Source: a virus. From it: a DNA stretch of 55,247 nt. Where the stretch lies: the IMG/VR virus record IMGVR_UViG_3300024346_000082, positions 1-55,247 of that record; one strand, given 5' to 3'. The first letter of the stretch is position 1, and each line of letters begins with the position of its first letter. The notes under the pieces are model-generated. The model saw only the letters and a program-made list of their open reading frames with translations. It ran no database searches and was not told the origin of the DNA. Shown here in pieces: positions 1-7,127 of the stretch. The position numbers and the translations under genes are program-made.

Positions 1-1
1 C

Positions 2-58
2 CCATATTCCGTTCAAACAGATAAAGGAATGGAAGATATTAGTTGGTTATTAGGATAA
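2..58 (+). CDS. 3' end of an upstream gene (partial)
   Basis: Frame 2 is open from the window edge to a TAA at 56-58 and ends in the residues MEDISWLLG. An acidic tail of this kind, directly before a late promoter and the portal gene, would fit the C-terminus of a large terminase or another late gene. Only 18 codons are visible, so the identity is a guess and the reading frame itself is supported only by its plausible ending. Confidence 0.35.
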   Translation, partial: PYSVQTDKGMEDISWLLG

Positions 59-65
59 TTTTACA

Positions 66-74
66 ATATTTATA
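66..74 (+). promoter_or_regulatory. Putative late promoter element ATATTTATA (portal)
   Basis: ATATTTATA lies 17 nt before the portal ATG. The same nonamer recurs upstream of most virion gene blocks in this window, which is the reason for calling it a promoter element. It matches neither E. coli -10 nor sense-strand T4 late sequences. Confidence 0.5.
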
Positions 75-91
75 TATAAACAAAAAACAAA

Positions 92-1993
92 ATGGCAGAT
101 ACTAGTTTATTTACCCGATTACAAAGATTATTTTCTACAGATGTCATTATTAGAAATCAAGGTGGCAATGAATTAAAAGTAATGGACGTTGATTCAATCC
201 AACGTTCCGGAGATGTAGCAACAAATTCCTTACAGGATAGATATAATCGTTTATACTCCCCAGCTTCCACATCTTTACTAGGATCTCAAATTGGTATAAA
301 TTGGCAGTACTTACGTACTATGGTTTATTCAGACTATGATAATATGGACTATGATGCTATTGTTGCTTCTGCTCTTGATATTATTTCTGATGAATCTACC
401 CTTAAAAATGATATGGGAGAAGTACTTCATATTAAAAGTAATAACGAAGATATACAACAAGTCCTTTATAACTTATTTTATGATGTATTAAATATTGAAT
501 TTAATTTATGGTCTTGGATTCGCCAAATGTGTAAATATGGTGACTTTTTCCTTAAAATGGAAATTGCTGAAAAATATGGTGTTTATAATGTTATTCCCTA
601 CACAGCATATCATATTGAAAGACAAGAAAACTACGATAAAGAACATCCAAATGCTGTAAGATTTAGATATTCACCTGAAGGTATTTATGCAGGTGGTTCA
701 GGTTATTATGGTACTCCTTCTTTAGGCCAATTTCAAGACAATCAACCAGGTATTTATTTTGACAATTATGAAATGGCTCATTTTAGATTATTAACAGATG
801 TTAATTATCTTCCTTATGGTCGTTCATATTTGGAACCAGCTCGTCGTATTTTTAAACAATACGTGTTAATGGAAGATGCTATGTTAATTCATAGAATTTC
901 ACGTAGCCCTGATCGTCGTATATTTTATATTAATGTTGGTTCGATTCCTCCAAATGAAGTAGAAAATTTCATGCAGAAAACAATTTCAACAATGAAACGT
1001 ACTCCATTAATGGATTCTCAAACAGGTGAATATAATTTAAAATATAATCAACAAAATCTATTAGAAGATTTTTATATCCCCGTTCGTGGTAATGATTCAT
1101 CTACTAAAATTGAAACCACACCAGGTTTACAATATGATGGTATTCAAGATGTTACTTATTTACGTGATAAATTATTTGCTGCCCTTAAAGTACCTAAAGC
1201 GTTTATGGGTTATGATAAGGATTTAAGTGGTAAAGCTACATTAGCGGCTGAAGATATTCGTTTTGCTCGCACAATTGACCGTATACAACGCATTACCTTA
1301 TCAGAATTATATAAGATCGCATTAGTTCACTTATATTCGCAAGGATACACAGGTGAAGAATTAACAAATTTTGAATTAGATTTAACAGGTCCATCAATTA
1401 TTTACGACCAAGAAAAAATTGCGTTACTAACTCAAAAGGTTGAATTAGCCCAAAAAATCATGGAAAGTAAATTACTTCCTACAGATTGGATTTATGATAA
1501 TGTCTTCCATTTCAGCCAAGATGAATTTGATGAATATAGAGATTTACTAGCTGAAGATCAAAAACGCACTTTTAGATATAAACAATTAGAAGAAGAAGGT
1601 AATGACCCAAAAGTAACAGGTAAATCATATGGAACACCACACGATTTAGCTTCATTGTATGGTAAAGGTAGAATGTTTGACCAACCAGAAAATGTACCTG
1701 TAGGATATGGAGATGATTTAGAAATGGGACGTCCTGAAGAAAAATCAACAACTCGCAATACACAAGATGATAATTTTGGTAAAGATAGATTAGGTGCTAA
1801 AGGAATGAAAAACGATGATAATGAGTCGGATTCTATCCGTCCTCAATATAAAGGAGGTTCTCCATTATCTTTAGAAGCAAAACAAGTGTATCTTAAAAAC
1901 AGAGCTTTAATTGAAGGTTTAGTAAAAAAGGTCACACTTGAAACACCAAAACCCAAAGAATCACTATTAGATGAAAATCAAATAAGAGAATAA
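92..1993 (+). CDS. 20: Portal protein (T4 gp20-like)
   Basis: Predicted portal vertex protein that forms the dodecameric ring through which DNA is packaged and to which the neck attaches. It has 633 residues, somewhat longer than T4 gp20 (524). The region around residues 80-180 is typical of T4-type portals (DYDNMDYDAIVASALDIISDE, then an NLWSWIRQMCKYGDFFLK-type segment), and residues 330-420 carry the conserved stretch on LRDKLFAALKVPKAFMG. The C-terminal 120 residues are charged and low in complexity and may face the capsid interior. The start is the ATG at 92 after the A-rich leader aaacaaaaaacaaa, with no Shine-Dalgarno sequence. It begins the head module, and the order portal, core proteins, protease, scaffold, capsid is that of T4. 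Family assignment is from recognition of conserved segments, not a search. Confidence 0.9.
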   Translation: MADTSLFTRLQRLFSTDVIIRNQGGNELKVMDVDSIQRSGDVATNSLQDRYNRLYSPASTSLLGSQIGINWQYLRTMVYSDYDNMDYDAIVASALDIISDESTLKNDMGEVLHIKSNNEDIQQVLYNLFYDVLNIEFNLWSWIRQMCKYGDFFLKMEIAEKYGVYNVIPYTAYHIERQENYDKEHPNAVRFRYSPEGIYAGGSGYYGTPSLGQFQDNQPGIYFDNYEMAHFRLLTDVNYLPYGRSYLEPARRIFKQYVLMEDAMLIHRISRSPDRRIFYINVGSIPPNEVENFMQKTISTMKRTPLMDSQTGEYNLKYNQQNLLEDFYIPVRGNDSSTKIETTPGLQYDGIQDVTYLRDKLFAALKVPKAFMGYDKDLSGKATLAAEDIRFARTIDRIQRITLSELYKIALVHLYSQGYTGEELTNFELDLTGPSIIYDQEKIALLTQKVELAQKIMESKLLPTDWIYDNVFHFSQDEFDEYRDLLAEDQKRTFRYKQLEEEGNDPKVTGKSYGTPHDLASLYGKGRMFDQPENVPVGYGDDLEMGRPEEKSTTRNTQDDNFGKDRLGAKGMKNDDNESDSIRPQYKGGSPLSLEAKQVYLKNRALIEGLVKKVTLETPKPKESLLDENQIRE

Positions 1994-2003
1994 AAATCTT
2001 TAT

Positions 2004-2012
2004 ATATTTATA
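2004..2012 (+). promoter_or_regulatory. Putative late promoter element ATATTTATA
   Basis: An exact copy of the recurrent nonamer, in the 35-nt gap between the portal stop and the next start, 16 nt before the ATG at 2029. This is nearly the same spacing as for the portal gene. Confidence 0.5.
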
Positions 2013-2028
2013 ACAAAACCTTTGGGGA

Positions 2029-2886
2029 ATGAACATTAAACATTCTAAGTATAAAAATACAGGAATTCTTTTCGAACTTTTGGTAAGACAAATTACTGCA
2101 GACACTCTGTCAGGAAAAGATTCAAAAGCTACACATATATTAAAAAAATATTTTGTAAGAACTGAGTTAGGTAGAGAATACAAATTGTATGAAACTTTAT
2201 CTAAGTATAAAAATTTAACTGAAGGTAAAGCCGAAGTTGTAATTAATTCAATTATTGAATCATCTAAGAACCTTAATAGAGGAACTTTAAAAAGACAAAA
2301 ATATAATTTAATTAAAGAAATTTCCGAACATTATAATTTAGAAGAGTTTTTTAAAACAAATCTTCCAAGTTATAAATCACACGCTGCTTTATATACGTTA
2401 GTTGAAATTTATAATAGCGAAAATTTATCTAATCCTAGTCAAATCATTGAAAACAAAATTTCTCTTTTAGAAAGTTTAACAACACGTGCTGTTGATAAAC
2501 AAAAAGTAGAAGAGGATTTAATGATTGAATTCCAATCATATGATAAGGACTTACGTATTTTAACCTATAAAGTACTATTAGAAAAATTTAATGGTAAATA
2601 TGAATCATTAAATAATAACCAAAAATCAGTACTTAAAGAATTTATCAATTCAGTTGATTCAACTCCTAAATTAAAAACATTTTATAACACTAAAATTCAG
2701 GAAATTAAAGACGAATTAACTAAAATGACTAAAAAAGTTACTGATAAAGTTGTAAAAATTAAATTAAATGAAGTTAACAATATGTTATTACCTTTAGGCA
2801 AAACGGCTAATGTGGGGAATGATGATTTAGTTAACTTGTTACAATATTATGCACTTTTAGAAGAACTTGTAAAAACAAATGGGTAA
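2029..2886 (+). CDS. Uncharacterised head-module protein, 285 aa
   Basis: Function not recognised. The protein is lysine- and glutamate-rich, mostly helical in appearance, with no membrane segment or signal peptide. The N-terminus (KNTGILFELLVRQITADTL) looks like a conserved signature of a protein that follows the portal in environmental T4-like phages, which would make it a head-assembly or core component. In T4 the equivalent position holds the small core proteins gp67 and gp68, but no similarity to them is evident. It overlaps the next gene by 8 nt, so the two are probably translationally coupled. The start at 2029 has a run of four G directly against the ATG (tttgggga), too close to act as a normal ribosome-binding site. 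Confidence 0.75.
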   Translation: MNIKHSKYKNTGILFELLVRQITADTLSGKDSKATHILKKYFVRTELGREYKLYETLSKYKNLTEGKAEVVINSIIESSKNLNRGTLKRQKYNLIKEISEHYNLEEFFKTNLPSYKSHAALYTLVEIYNSENLSNPSQIIENKISLLESLTTRAVDKQKVEEDLMIEFQSYDKDLRILTYKVLLEKFNGKYESLNNNQKSVLKEFINSVDSTPKLKTFYNTKIQEIKDELTKMTKKVTDKVVKIKLNEVNNMLLPLGKTANVGNDDLVNLLQYYALLEELVKTNG

Positions 2887-3820
2887 TTTTAAATATAAAT
2901 TAAAAGAAGCAGATGGTGCTATCCTCAAACCAAATGAGGTAGACTCAGCATTGATTAAACGTATCGAAGCTAGGTATGGCCCCATGGATATGAAAAATGA
3001 TTTCTTTTCTAAAGATTTAAAAACATATTTTAAAAATAAAGGCATTGATAAAGAAACAGGTGGCTCAACAAGTGATGTAATCAAATTAGCTAGTTTTTCA
3101 GAAACATTAGAAAAAATGAATGATGCTGTTATATCACTTCAAGCATTACTGGGCACAGAAGATGGAAGAAATGATCCGTTCATAAGAGATATTGCTGATG
3201 ATTTAAAAAAAACATTTAATGCCTATAGAACTCATTTAAGAAAAAATTATCCTGATCAATATGAACAGGTTAAAGGAATGCTTGGAGAATTATCTTCAAT
3301 TGGCTCCGACTCAGGATTTATATCAGGTGGAGAGGGTGAAAATCATAATGGTCCATCTCCTCGAAAATCTACATACGGAGCTTATACGCAAGCAGGATTT
3401 AAAAAAGTAAGTGAAGGTCCCGGAGCAACATTTGGTCCTGGTCCTGCTGCAGGTCCTGAAGGTGTTACAAAAAACAAATATATAACTGATTTTAAATATA
3501 AATTAGTTAACAAAAAAAAACTAAATAAAGCTGCAAAAGGTATTATTGTTAAACCACTTCGAGAAGCAAATACTGATGTTGAAGATTATTTACAAGGATT
3601 AAATATTACTGATCCTGATAAAAAAAAATTCATCTCAAGCCGTTTATTAGGTTTTGATGAATTAGAAAGAAAATTAAATGAATTAATTCCATTGTTACAA
3701 CAAGCAAAACATAAAACAATGGATTATTATAGATCTAATCCTGAATCATTTTCTGTAGTATATGGAACTGATTTAGCAAATGATTACGTAAACGACTTAA
3801 TAGAACTATTTAAAGATTAA
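2879..3820 (+). CDS. Uncharacterised head-module protein with duplicated FKYKL motif, 313 aa
   Basis: Function not recognised. Three parts are visible: a charged N-terminal domain (about 1-135), a Gly/Pro-rich linker (about 135-198, including FGPGPAAGPEG), and a C-terminal charged domain. The sequence NFKYKL at residues 3-8 reappears as DFKYKL at 204-209, each at the start of a Lys-rich segment, suggesting an ancient duplication or two copies of a binding peptide. An L-R-E site at 227-229 resembles the L/I-x-E pattern cut by T4-type prohead proteases, so an internal core protein is possible. It overlaps the previous gene by 8 nt and is 5 nt from the next. Confidence 0.75.
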   Translation: MGNFKYKLKEADGAILKPNEVDSALIKRIEARYGPMDMKNDFFSKDLKTYFKNKGIDKETGGSTSDVIKLASFSETLEKMNDAVISLQALLGTEDGRNDPFIRDIADDLKKTFNAYRTHLRKNYPDQYEQVKGMLGELSSIGSDSGFISGGEGENHNGPSPRKSTYGAYTQAGFKKVSEGPGATFGPGPAAGPEGVTKNKYITDFKYKLVNKKKLNKAAKGIIVKPLREANTDVEDYLQGLNITDPDKKKFISSRLLGFDELERKLNELIPLLQQAKHKTMDYYRSNPESFSVVYGTDLANDYVNDLIELFKD

Positions 3821-3825
3821 AAAAC

Positions 3826-4107
3826 ATGGCAAATATACCCGTAAATTTTGGTGGAGTAATTTTAACAGCAGGAAGTTCAGTTACTGGATCTTTTGCTGGT
3901 ATAACCTCTTTAGGAACAGGCTCATCAGTGGCAATAACAGGATCCACTATCTTAGCATTCAAATATGGTAATTCATACGCAACCAATGGTTCCGTATTAG
4001 AAGCAACCGGTCCTTCATTCACAATTCCTGCAGGAGTAACAATTCCCTTAGGAATAACTTCTTGTAGTTTAGCTGCTGGTAGTGCACCTGTACTTTTATA
4101 CACATAA
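3826..4107 (+). CDS. Small Gly/Ser/Thr-rich hypothetical protein, 93 aa
   Basis: Function not recognised. The protein has almost no charged residues, many Gly, Ser, Thr, Ala and Val, and alternating hydrophobic/small residues that suggest an all-beta virion protein such as a decoration or spike element. The start ATG follows the A-rich leader ttaaaaac 5 nt after the previous stop, and its own stop codon overlaps the next putative promoter element. A different small protein of similar character is found at 11407-11829. That it is a virion protein is inferred from position and composition only. Confidence 0.65.
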   Translation: MANIPVNFGGVILTAGSSVTGSFAGITSLGTGSSVAITGSTILAFKYGNSYATNGSVLEATGPSFTIPAGVTIPLGITSCSLAAGSAPVLLYT

Positions 4108-4115
4108 TATTTATA
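4107..4115 (+). promoter_or_regulatory. Putative late promoter element ATATTTATA
   Basis: An exact copy of the nonamer, beginning on the last base of the preceding stop codon and only 6 nt before the ATG at 4122. If it is a -10-type element here, the transcript would be leaderless or start inside the gene, so this copy is the least certain. Confidence 0.35.
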
Positions 4116-4121
4116 ATAAAA

Positions 4122-5051
4122 ATGAAAACTTTACAACAAGAATATCAACTCATCAAAGAAGGAAAAGGTAATAAAGATCATTTTCTTAAAGTAGCTAGAA
4201 ATATGTTCCCTGAATATATTACTCATGGTAATGACTTTACTTCAGCTGTATCTATTTTAAAAAGCAAAAGTCTTTTAAGTGAAGCTGTAGGTGGTGTTGT
4301 TACTCAACCTACTACTCAACCTAACTGGTTTAAAATTTTTAATGAAAAATTAGAAGAAGCAGTAGGTGTTAAAAATCAAAAAGAATATGGTGATCAAAAT
4401 ACATTTGAAAAATCTGCACCTGAAGTAGCTAAAGATTTAGCTAACCAGTTTGATAATAATAATCCTGATAATATTGACAACGTTTATGGTCAGTCATTTT
4501 TAATGGGTTTTTATACTGAAATGCAGGATGAAAAAAATAAAGATAAAAGTGTATATGAATTAAAACAAATCGTGTTAAAAAACATGGTTAAAGATATTAC
4601 TTATTATAATACTCAAGCTTCATTTGGTATTAAAGGAATTGGATACACTAAAGATTTTGTTGGAGGTGGAGATCCTGTAGCACCTAAAGGTAAATACAAA
4701 TCATCAGGATATGGTGATATGCCTAAAGCTGTTAAAGAAGGTTTAAACGAAGCAAAACGTCCTTCAATTAATGACCATATTAAAGAAGTAGAAAAATCAT
4801 CACAAGCAATTGCTTTAGAAGCTAAATTAACTGCTATTGATGAAGCTATTGAAAAACGTAAAGCAAAATTAGCATTAGCTGAATCAGAAGAATTAGCAGA
4901 AATGATTGATCAATCAATGGTTAAAACTCTTAATAAAGAAATTAAAGAACTTGAAAAACATAAAGCTAAAACTCAAAAAATCTATGAAAAGATGACAGGT
5001 AAAGCTAAAGAAGAAGTGATTGATGAAGATAACGACATAATGAATTACTAA
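4122..5051 (+). CDS. Putative prohead core protein, 309 aa
   Basis: Function not firmly known. The N-terminus (MKTLQQEYQLIKEGKGNKDHF, then a segment on NMFPEYITHGNDF) looks like a family found just before the prohead protease in environmental T4-like phages. The C-terminal third (about 220-300) is rich in Ala, Glu and Lys with heptad-like spacing, so a coiled coil is likely, which suits an internal core or scaffold-associated role. The protein ends in an acidic tail. The gene is separated from the protease by one nucleotide, so co-expression with the protease is expected. Confidence 0.7.
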   Translation: MKTLQQEYQLIKEGKGNKDHFLKVARNMFPEYITHGNDFTSAVSILKSKSLLSEAVGGVVTQPTTQPNWFKIFNEKLEEAVGVKNQKEYGDQNTFEKSAPEVAKDLANQFDNNNPDNIDNVYGQSFLMGFYTEMQDEKNKDKSVYELKQIVLKNMVKDITYYNTQASFGIKGIGYTKDFVGGGDPVAPKGKYKSSGYGDMPKAVKEGLNEAKRPSINDHIKEVEKSSQAIALEAKLTAIDEAIEKRKAKLALAESEELAEMIDQSMVKTLNKEIKELEKHKAKTQKIYEKMTGKAKEEVIDEDNDIMNY

Positions 5052-5052
5052 T

Positions 5053-5661
5053 ATGAAACAAGTATTAATTGAAACTATTCCGTTTTTAGTAACACCTAGA
5101 AGTTTAACCGAAGGTTTAAAAGCCCCTTCAGGTAATCCTCTAGTTCAAGGAATACTTGCTACTGCCGAAATAAAAAACGGTAATGGAAGATACTACCCAA
5201 AAGAATTATGGGAACGTGAAATTGACAAATACATGGATGTTGTTAAAGAAAATCGAGCAACAGGTGAATTAGATCACCCTGAATCCACAATTATTAATTT
5301 AAAAAACGTATCACATATTATTCGTGAAATTTATTGGGTTGGTGATAAAGTAATGGGTACATTAGAAATTCTACCAACAATATCAGGTAATATTTTAAAA
5401 GCCCTTATTGAAAATAACGTTATGGTAGGTGTATCATCTCGCGGCATGGGTTCTTTAAAAGAAATGAATGAAGGTACTTTAGAAGTACAAGATGATTTTG
5501 AATTACTATGTTGGGATTTTGTTTCAACTCCTTCTAACCCAGGTTCATATATGCAACTAGTAAAAGAAGGTAAAGAAAATCTTCCCGAAAATAAATTTGC
5601 AAAAGTAAATTCTCTATTAACTGAGATACTTTGCGCTAATGGGACTTGTCCCATTTTTTAA
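5053..5661 (+). CDS. 21: Prohead core protease (T4 gp21-like, peptidase S77)
   Basis: Maturation protease that cleaves scaffold, core and capsid propeptides inside the prohead. The 202-residue protein is close to T4 gp21 (212). The predicted catalytic His is H75 in GELDHPES, and the predicted nucleophile is S128 or S129 in GVSSRGMGS, matching the two hallmark motifs of T4-type prohead proteases. The segment NGNGRYYP near residue 45 is also typical. It lies directly before the scaffold and capsid genes, as in T4. The last seven codons are embedded in a perfect terminator-like hairpin (5638-5659), which is unusual. Confidence 0.9.
   Translation: MKQVLIETIPFLVTPRSLTEGLKAPSGNPLVQGILATAEIKNGNGRYYPKELWEREIDKYMDVVKENRATGELDHPESTIINLKNVSHIIREIYWVGDKVMGTLEILPTISGNILKALIENNVMVGVSSRGMGSLKEMNEGTLEVQDDFELLCWDFVSTPSNPGSYMQLVKEGKENLPENKFAKVNSLLTEILCANGTCPIF
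5638..5659 (+). terminator. Rho-independent terminator overlapping the end of gp21
   Basis: A 7-bp stem AATGGGA/TCCCATT with a CTTG loop is followed by TTTT. The whole hairpin lies inside the 3' end of the protease ORF, so the terminal codons are also RNA structure. It may attenuate transcription between protease and scaffold. Confidence 0.6.
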
Positions 5662-5689
5662 GATGCCTGCTACCTTAGGCAAATTCCCC

Positions 5690-5710
5690 TCTAAAGATAG
5701 GCTCTTTAGA
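5690..5710 (+). other. Intergenic hairpin (7-bp stem)
   Basis: TCTAAAG and CTTTAGA form a perfect 7-bp inverted repeat with a 7-nt loop, between two terminator-like hairpins. It has no T-run of its own. Confidence 0.45.
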
Positions 5711-5713
5711 TCG

Positions 5714-5747
5714 ACCCCTGCAGAAATGTAGGGGTTTCTTTTTTTTT
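5714..5747 (+). terminator. Strong rho-independent terminator
   Basis: A 9-bp stem, ACCCCTGCA with TGTAGGGGT (one G-U pair), is closed by a GAAA tetraloop and followed by ttcttttttttt. This is the main terminator of the head-core operon before the scaffold gene. Confidence 0.85.
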
Positions 5748-5896
5748 ATGCAACTGGCGATTTTAAAGAATCTTGATATATGTATCGATGTAATATGCGA
5801 TCTTCTTATATCGCATCACGAAAATAAATTTTATTACACTTCGACAATCGTCAACAATAAGTGTATTTCCAACAAACAAATTTGAGGACAAACAGT
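5748..5896 (+). promoter_or_regulatory. Structured leader upstream of scaffold and capsid genes
   Basis: The 149 nt between the terminator and the scaffold ATG must hold the promoter for the two most highly expressed head genes. There is no copy of ATATTTATA. Visible elements are ATATGTAT at 5778-5785, a hairpin with stem ATGCGAT/ATCGCAT (5795-5816), and a second inverted repeat ACACTT (5836-5841) with AAGTGT (5859-5864) enclosing GAC/GTC. A GAGG at 5884-5887, 9 nt before the ATG, is the clearest Shine-Dalgarno-like sequence in the window. The promoter is therefore probably of another class, possibly with a stabilising 5' RNA structure. Confidence 0.45.
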
Positions 5897-7096
5897 ATGA
5901 ACAACAGAGACTTGCTAAAAGAAGCAATCGCTGATGCAAAAGCCGTTAAAGAAACTGCTATTGCAAACGCAAAAGCTGCTCTTGAAGAAGCATTCACCCC
6001 ATATCTAAAAGAAAAGTTAGCTGCAAAGCTTTCCGAAATGGATGAAATGGATGAAGCTGAAGACAAGAAAGTAGCTGAAATGAAACATGAGAAGGAAATG
6101 AAAGAAAATTTCGACATGGATGAATCTACAGAAATGGATGAAGCTAATGACAAAAAAGGGTACGAAGGCCAAATGGGCATGAAAAAATTAGGTACTAAAA
6201 AAATGTCTGAAGCTGATGACATGTATGAAGCAGATGAAATGGACGAAATGGATCTTGATGAACTTCTTAGAGAATTAGATGACATGGAAGAAGGTGAAGA
6301 CTTAATGGAAGGTGAAGACACCCTAATTAACGATCCTAAGTATCCTGCTGACAACAATGCCAAAGGTAATGTTGCAGAAGAGGAAGAAGGATATGAAGAC
6401 GAAGATGCTGATGGTATCGAGGATTCAGAAGATGAGGAAGTTGATCTTGAAAATATGTCTGAAGATGATCTTAAATCATTCATCGAATCAGTAATCGCTG
6501 ATATGGTAGCTTCTGGGGAACTAGAAGGTGAAATGGAAGGCGAAGAAGGTGAAGAAGAAGGCGAAGAAGAAGAAAGTGAAGAAGAGGAAATTAATATCGA
6601 CGAATTAGTAGCCGAGTTAAAAGAAAGAAAAAAGTACGGTGGTAATAAAGGAGACGTTCCTGCTGCTAAACGTGGTGACAAAAAAGACACTGCTGAAGAA
6701 GAAGGCGTTGAAGATTACAAGAAAAAGCTAAAAGAAATGGAAGCTAAACTTGATGAAGCTTATTCTACTATCGAAACTATTAAAACTGACTTAAACGAGG
6801 TTAATTTGTTAAATGCTAAATTACTTTACACTAACAAAGTCTTTAGAGCTAAAAACTTAACCGAAAATCAAAAAGTAAAAGTATTGGAAGCCTTTGATAA
6901 AGCAACTACTACTAAAGAAGCAAAATTAGTATTTGAAACCCTATCAGGTGAAGTTAAAGAAAGAAAATCCTCTGTAACAGAATCTATGATTGGTGGTGCT
7001 TCTAAAGCAGCAGGTATTGCTCCAACAAAGAGTCCAATTCTTGAAGTAAATGACCAGTATGCCCGTTGGCAAACATTAGCTGGAATTAAAAAATAA
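5897..7096 (+). CDS. 22: Prohead scaffold protein (T4 gp22-like)
   Basis: Internal scaffold on which the capsid shell assembles, later degraded by gp21. The protein is 399 residues from ATG 5897, which I prefer over an in-frame GTG at 5861 because a GAGG lies 9 nt upstream and residues 1-40 then form a clean Ala/Glu/Lys helix. It is strongly acidic: residues about 100-235 are dominated by Glu and Asp (runs such as EGEEEGEEEESEEEE). A coiled-coil-like segment follows at about 245-300 (KKKLKEMEAKLDEAYSTI). The C-terminal 110 residues are better ordered and probably bind capsid protein. It is 31 nt upstream of the capsid gene, as in T4. Confidence 0.88.
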   Translation: MNNRDLLKEAIADAKAVKETAIANAKAALEEAFTPYLKEKLAAKLSEMDEMDEAEDKKVAEMKHEKEMKENFDMDESTEMDEANDKKGYEGQMGMKKLGTKKMSEADDMYEADEMDEMDLDELLRELDDMEEGEDLMEGEDTLINDPKYPADNNAKGNVAEEEEGYEDEDADGIEDSEDEEVDLENMSEDDLKSFIESVIADMVASGELEGEMEGEEGEEEGEEEESEEEEINIDELVAELKERKKYGGNKGDVPAAKRGDKKDTAEEEGVEDYKKKLKEMEAKLDEAYSTIETIKTDLNEVNLLNAKLLYTNKVFRAKNLTENQKVKVLEAFDKATTTKEAKLVFETLSGEVKERKSSVTESMIGGASKAAGIAPTKSPILEVNDQYARWQTLAGIKK

Positions 7097-7127
7097 TTTT
7101 AACAAATAAAAAAACAACTTAAAAACA

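Noticed and set aside
66-74. TATAAATA on the minus strand as T4-type late promoters driving antisense transcription
   Set aside because: No genes lie on the minus strand, and the element is tied to the starts of + strand genes, so a sense-strand role is more likely.
5778-5785. ATATGTAT (also 8971 and 55167) as a defined second promoter class
   Set aside because: Three copies in gaps are suggestive, but the octamer is short, AT-rich and occurs in coding DNA too (for example near 10952), so I note it only as a possibility in the relevant regions.
5861-5896. GTG start 36 nt upstream for the scaffold gene
   Set aside because: The ATG at 5897 has a GAGG nine bases upstream and gives a normal helical N-terminus; the extension adds non-helical residues over a structured leader.
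5851-6690. Antisense Ser-rich ORF of 279 codons over the scaffold gene
   Set aside because: It is the complement of the Glu/Asp-rich scaffold codons (gaa and gat become ttc and atc), with no start context or domain.
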